A stretch of 35,689 bases of DNA from Alphaproteobacteria bacterium (lineage in GTDB: Bacteria; Pseudomonadota; Alphaproteobacteria; Micropepsales; Micropepsaceae): NCBI GenBank assembly GCA_023259375.1, contig JAHFQC010000053.1, positions 1 through 35,689 of the forward strand, written 5' to 3'. The position numbers and the translations under genes are program-made. Below the pieces are notes generated by a model. It searched no databases. It worked only from the letters and a program-made list of their open reading frames with translations, and was not told the origin of the DNA. Of this stretch, positions 33,927-35,689 are shown in pieces (within the stretch, counting starts at the first letter, position 1; every line of letters starts with the position of its first letter).

Positions 33927-35689
33927 ATGAGCGACACGCCGACCAGTTCCGAAGCGCCTTTGAAGGGCGTGGCCCGCATCGAGGCCTATCTGAAAACGCT
34001 GCCCGACGCGCCCGGCGTCTATCGCATGCTGGGCGCGGACGGCACCGTGCTCTATGTCGGCAAGGCGAAGTCGCTCAAGAAGCGGGTTTCGAACTACGCC
34101 AAATCGGGCGGGCATACCGAACGCATCGCGCGGATGATCTCGGAAACCTGCGAGATGCTGTTCGTCACCACGGCGTCCGAGACCGAGGCGCTGCTTCTCG
34201 AATCCAACCTGATCAAGCGGCTGAAGCCGCGCTACAACGTCTCCTATCGCGACGACAAGTCGTTCCCCTTCATTCTCTTGCGCCAGGACCACGCCTTTGC
34301 GCAGCTCTTGAAGCATCGCGGTGCCCACACCACCAAAGGTCTTTATTTCGGGCCCTTCGCCAGCGCCGGGGCGGTCAACCGCACCCTCAACACCTTGCAG
34401 CGGGCGTTTTTGCTCCGCTCCTGCTCGGATTCGGTGTTCGAAACCCGCTCGCGCCCTTGCCTCCTGTTCCAAATCAAGCGCTGCAGCGCGCCCTGCGTCG
34501 AGCGCATCGATGCGCCGGCATATGGCGAGCTGGTCGGCGAGGCGATGCGCTTCCTCGAAGGCAAGAGCCGCAGCGTGCAGGAAAAGCTGGTGAAGGAGAT
34601 GGAGGGCGCCGCCGAAGCGCTCGACTTCGAACGCGCCGCCCGTTTGCGCGACCGCATTCGCGCCATGAGCCATGTCCAGCAGACGCAAGGGATCAATCCG
34701 TCGACCTTCGCCGAAGCCGATCTCTTCGCCATCCATTGCGAGGGCAGCGACGTCTGCATTCAGGTCTTCTTCTTCCGCGCCGGTCAGAACTGGGGCAACA
34801 AGCCCTACTTCCCGCGCCAGACGGCCGACCTTTCGCCGGGCGAAATCCTCGAAACCTTCATCGGCCAGTTCTACGACGAGCGCCCGGCGCCGGCGCTGAT
34901 CCTGTTATCGGACGACATTCCCAACCGCGATCTTGTGGCCGACGCCCTCTCATTGCGCGGCGAGCGCAAGGTGCAGGTCACGGTGCCCGAACGCGGCGAG
35001 AAGCACGATCTGATCGAAATGGCCCGCACCAATGCCCGCGAACAGCTCGGCCGGCGGATGGCGGAGAACTCGGCCCAGCGCGAGCTTCTGGAAGGCGTCG
35101 CCGACCTGTTCGGGCTTGAGACCGTGCGCCGGATCGAGGTCTACGACAACTCGCACATTTCCGGCACCAATGCGGTCGGCGGCATGATCGTGGCCGGGCC
35201 CGAGGGCTTCGAAAAGGGCGAGTACCGCAAGTACAACATCAAGACCCAAGACCTCACTCCGGGCGACGACTACGCCATGATGCGCGAAGTCCTGACCCGC
35301 CGCTTCGCCCGGCTGGTGAAAGACGACGAGGACGCCAAATCCAAGCGCCCGGATCTGGCGCTGATCGACGGCGGCCCGGGCCAGCTGGCCATCGCCTGCC
35401 AGGTGTTCGCCGATCTCGGGGTCGAGGGGGTGACCCTGGCGGCGATCTCCAAGGGTGCCGAGCGCGATGCCGGTTACGAGCATTTCCACCTGCCCGGCCG
35501 GCCGCCGTTCCGGCTCGATCAGAGGAGCCCGGTTCTCTACTACCTGCAGCGCCTGCGCGACGAAGCGCACCGCTTCGCCATCGGCACCCACCGCAAAAAG
35601 CGCTCCAAGGCGATCGGGGCCAATCCGCTGGACGAAATCGCCGGAGTCGGTGCCGGGCGCAAGCGCGCTCTTTTGCAGCATTTCGGCTC
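33927..35689 (+). CDS. uvrC: UvrABC excinuclease subunit C, 3' end outside window
   Basis: UvrC makes the two cuts flanking a DNA lesion. The visible 587 residues have the N-terminal GIY-YIG nuclease ([29 protein letters not shown]), the cysteine region [25 protein letters not shown], the UVR domain ([14 protein letters not shown]) that meets UvrB, and the RNase H-like 5' nuclease ([25 protein letters not shown]). The frame is open to the last base and the final residues ([20 protein letters not shown]) are the start of the helix-hairpin-helix end domain, so only a short C-terminal piece is missing. The ATG at 33927 starts the MSDTPTSSE leader ahead of the family domain. Confidence 0.97.
   Translation, partial: MSDTPTSSEAPLKGVARIEAYLKTLPDAPGVYRMLGADGTVLYVGKAKSLKKRVSNYAKSGGHTERIARMISETCEMLFVTTASETEALLLESNLIKRLKPRYNVSYRDDKSFPFILLRQDHAFAQLLKHRGAHTTKGLYFGPFASAGAVNRTLNTLQRAFLLRSCSDSVFETRSRPCLLFQIKRCSAPCVERIDAPAYGELVGEAMRFLEGKSRSVQEKLVKEMEGAAEALDFERAARLRDRIRAMSHVQQTQGINPSTFAEADLFAIHCEGSDVCIQVFFFRAGQNWGNKPYFPRQTADLSPGEILETFIGQFYDERPAPALILLSDDIPNRDLVADALSLRGERKVQVTVPERGEKHDLIEMARTNAREQLGRRMAENSAQRELLEGVADLFGLETVRRIEVYDNSHISGTNAVGGMIVAGPEGFEKGEYRKYNIKTQDLTPGDDYAMMREVLTRRFARLVKDDEDAKSKRPDLALIDGGPGQLAIACQVFADLGVEGVTLAAISKGAERDAGYEHFHLPGRPPFRLDQRSPVLYYLQRLRDEAHRFAIGTHRKKRSKAIGANPLDEIAGVGAGRKRALLQHFG

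Overview
The window is chromosomal DNA from a GC-rich Gram-negative bacterium, most likely an alphaproteobacterium. The signs are a candidate EcfG-type general-stress promoter (GGAAC-N16-CGTT), an inverted repeat of the kind scattered through many alphaproteobacterial genomes, a folM/folB pair, and the style of glnD, uvrB, uvrC, CutA and MipA/OmpV proteins. I cannot name a genus. I see no rRNA, tRNA, CRISPR array, transposase or phage gene.

Layout. 1-640: end of a SYLF/Ysc84 lipid-binding protein. 706-2666 (minus): a blaI-blaR1-like repressor/M56 antirepressor pair with its own candidate operator. 2970-3338: a small four-cysteine secreted protein. 3381-4705 (minus): an unrecognised lipoprotein and small helical protein in one transcript. 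4808-7621 (minus): a large secreted tandem beta-helix protein fused to a beta-propeller, with a perfect LacI-type operator over its promoter. 7835-10141: uvrB. 10278-15722: a 1,814-residue autotransporter. 15867-18791: a hypothetical protein, a cold-shock gene with a long leader, a small charged protein, a MipA/OmpV outer-membrane protein behind the EcfG-type promoter, and a PAS protein. 18890-22304: a secreted carbohydrate-type protein, a small lipoprotein, thymidine kinase, a Rap1a-like periplasmic protein and a SodC-like protein that has lost copper ligands. 22622-25991: a second cold-shock gene, a Tat-type carboxylesterase, a CheY-like receiver, a VOC protein and CutA. 26037-29958: glnD and trpS. 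30257-33892: a ClpP-fold serine protease (SDH_sah type), folM-like reductase, folB and a membrane histidine kinase. 33927-35689: uvrC, cut by the window end.

How the genes fit together. Housekeeping blocks (uvrB, tdk, glnD-trpS, folM-folB, uvrC) alternate with envelope and stress genes, many of them single transcription units closed by clear hairpin terminators. The least explained parts are the lipoprotein/helical pair at 3381-4705, the BlaR1-like protein whose sensor domain is replaced by a proline-rich and coiled-coil tail, the degenerate SodC and the beta-helix/propeller fusion. I do not see a clearly new multi-gene defence or metabolic system; the strongest leads are these four and the regulatory DNA around them.
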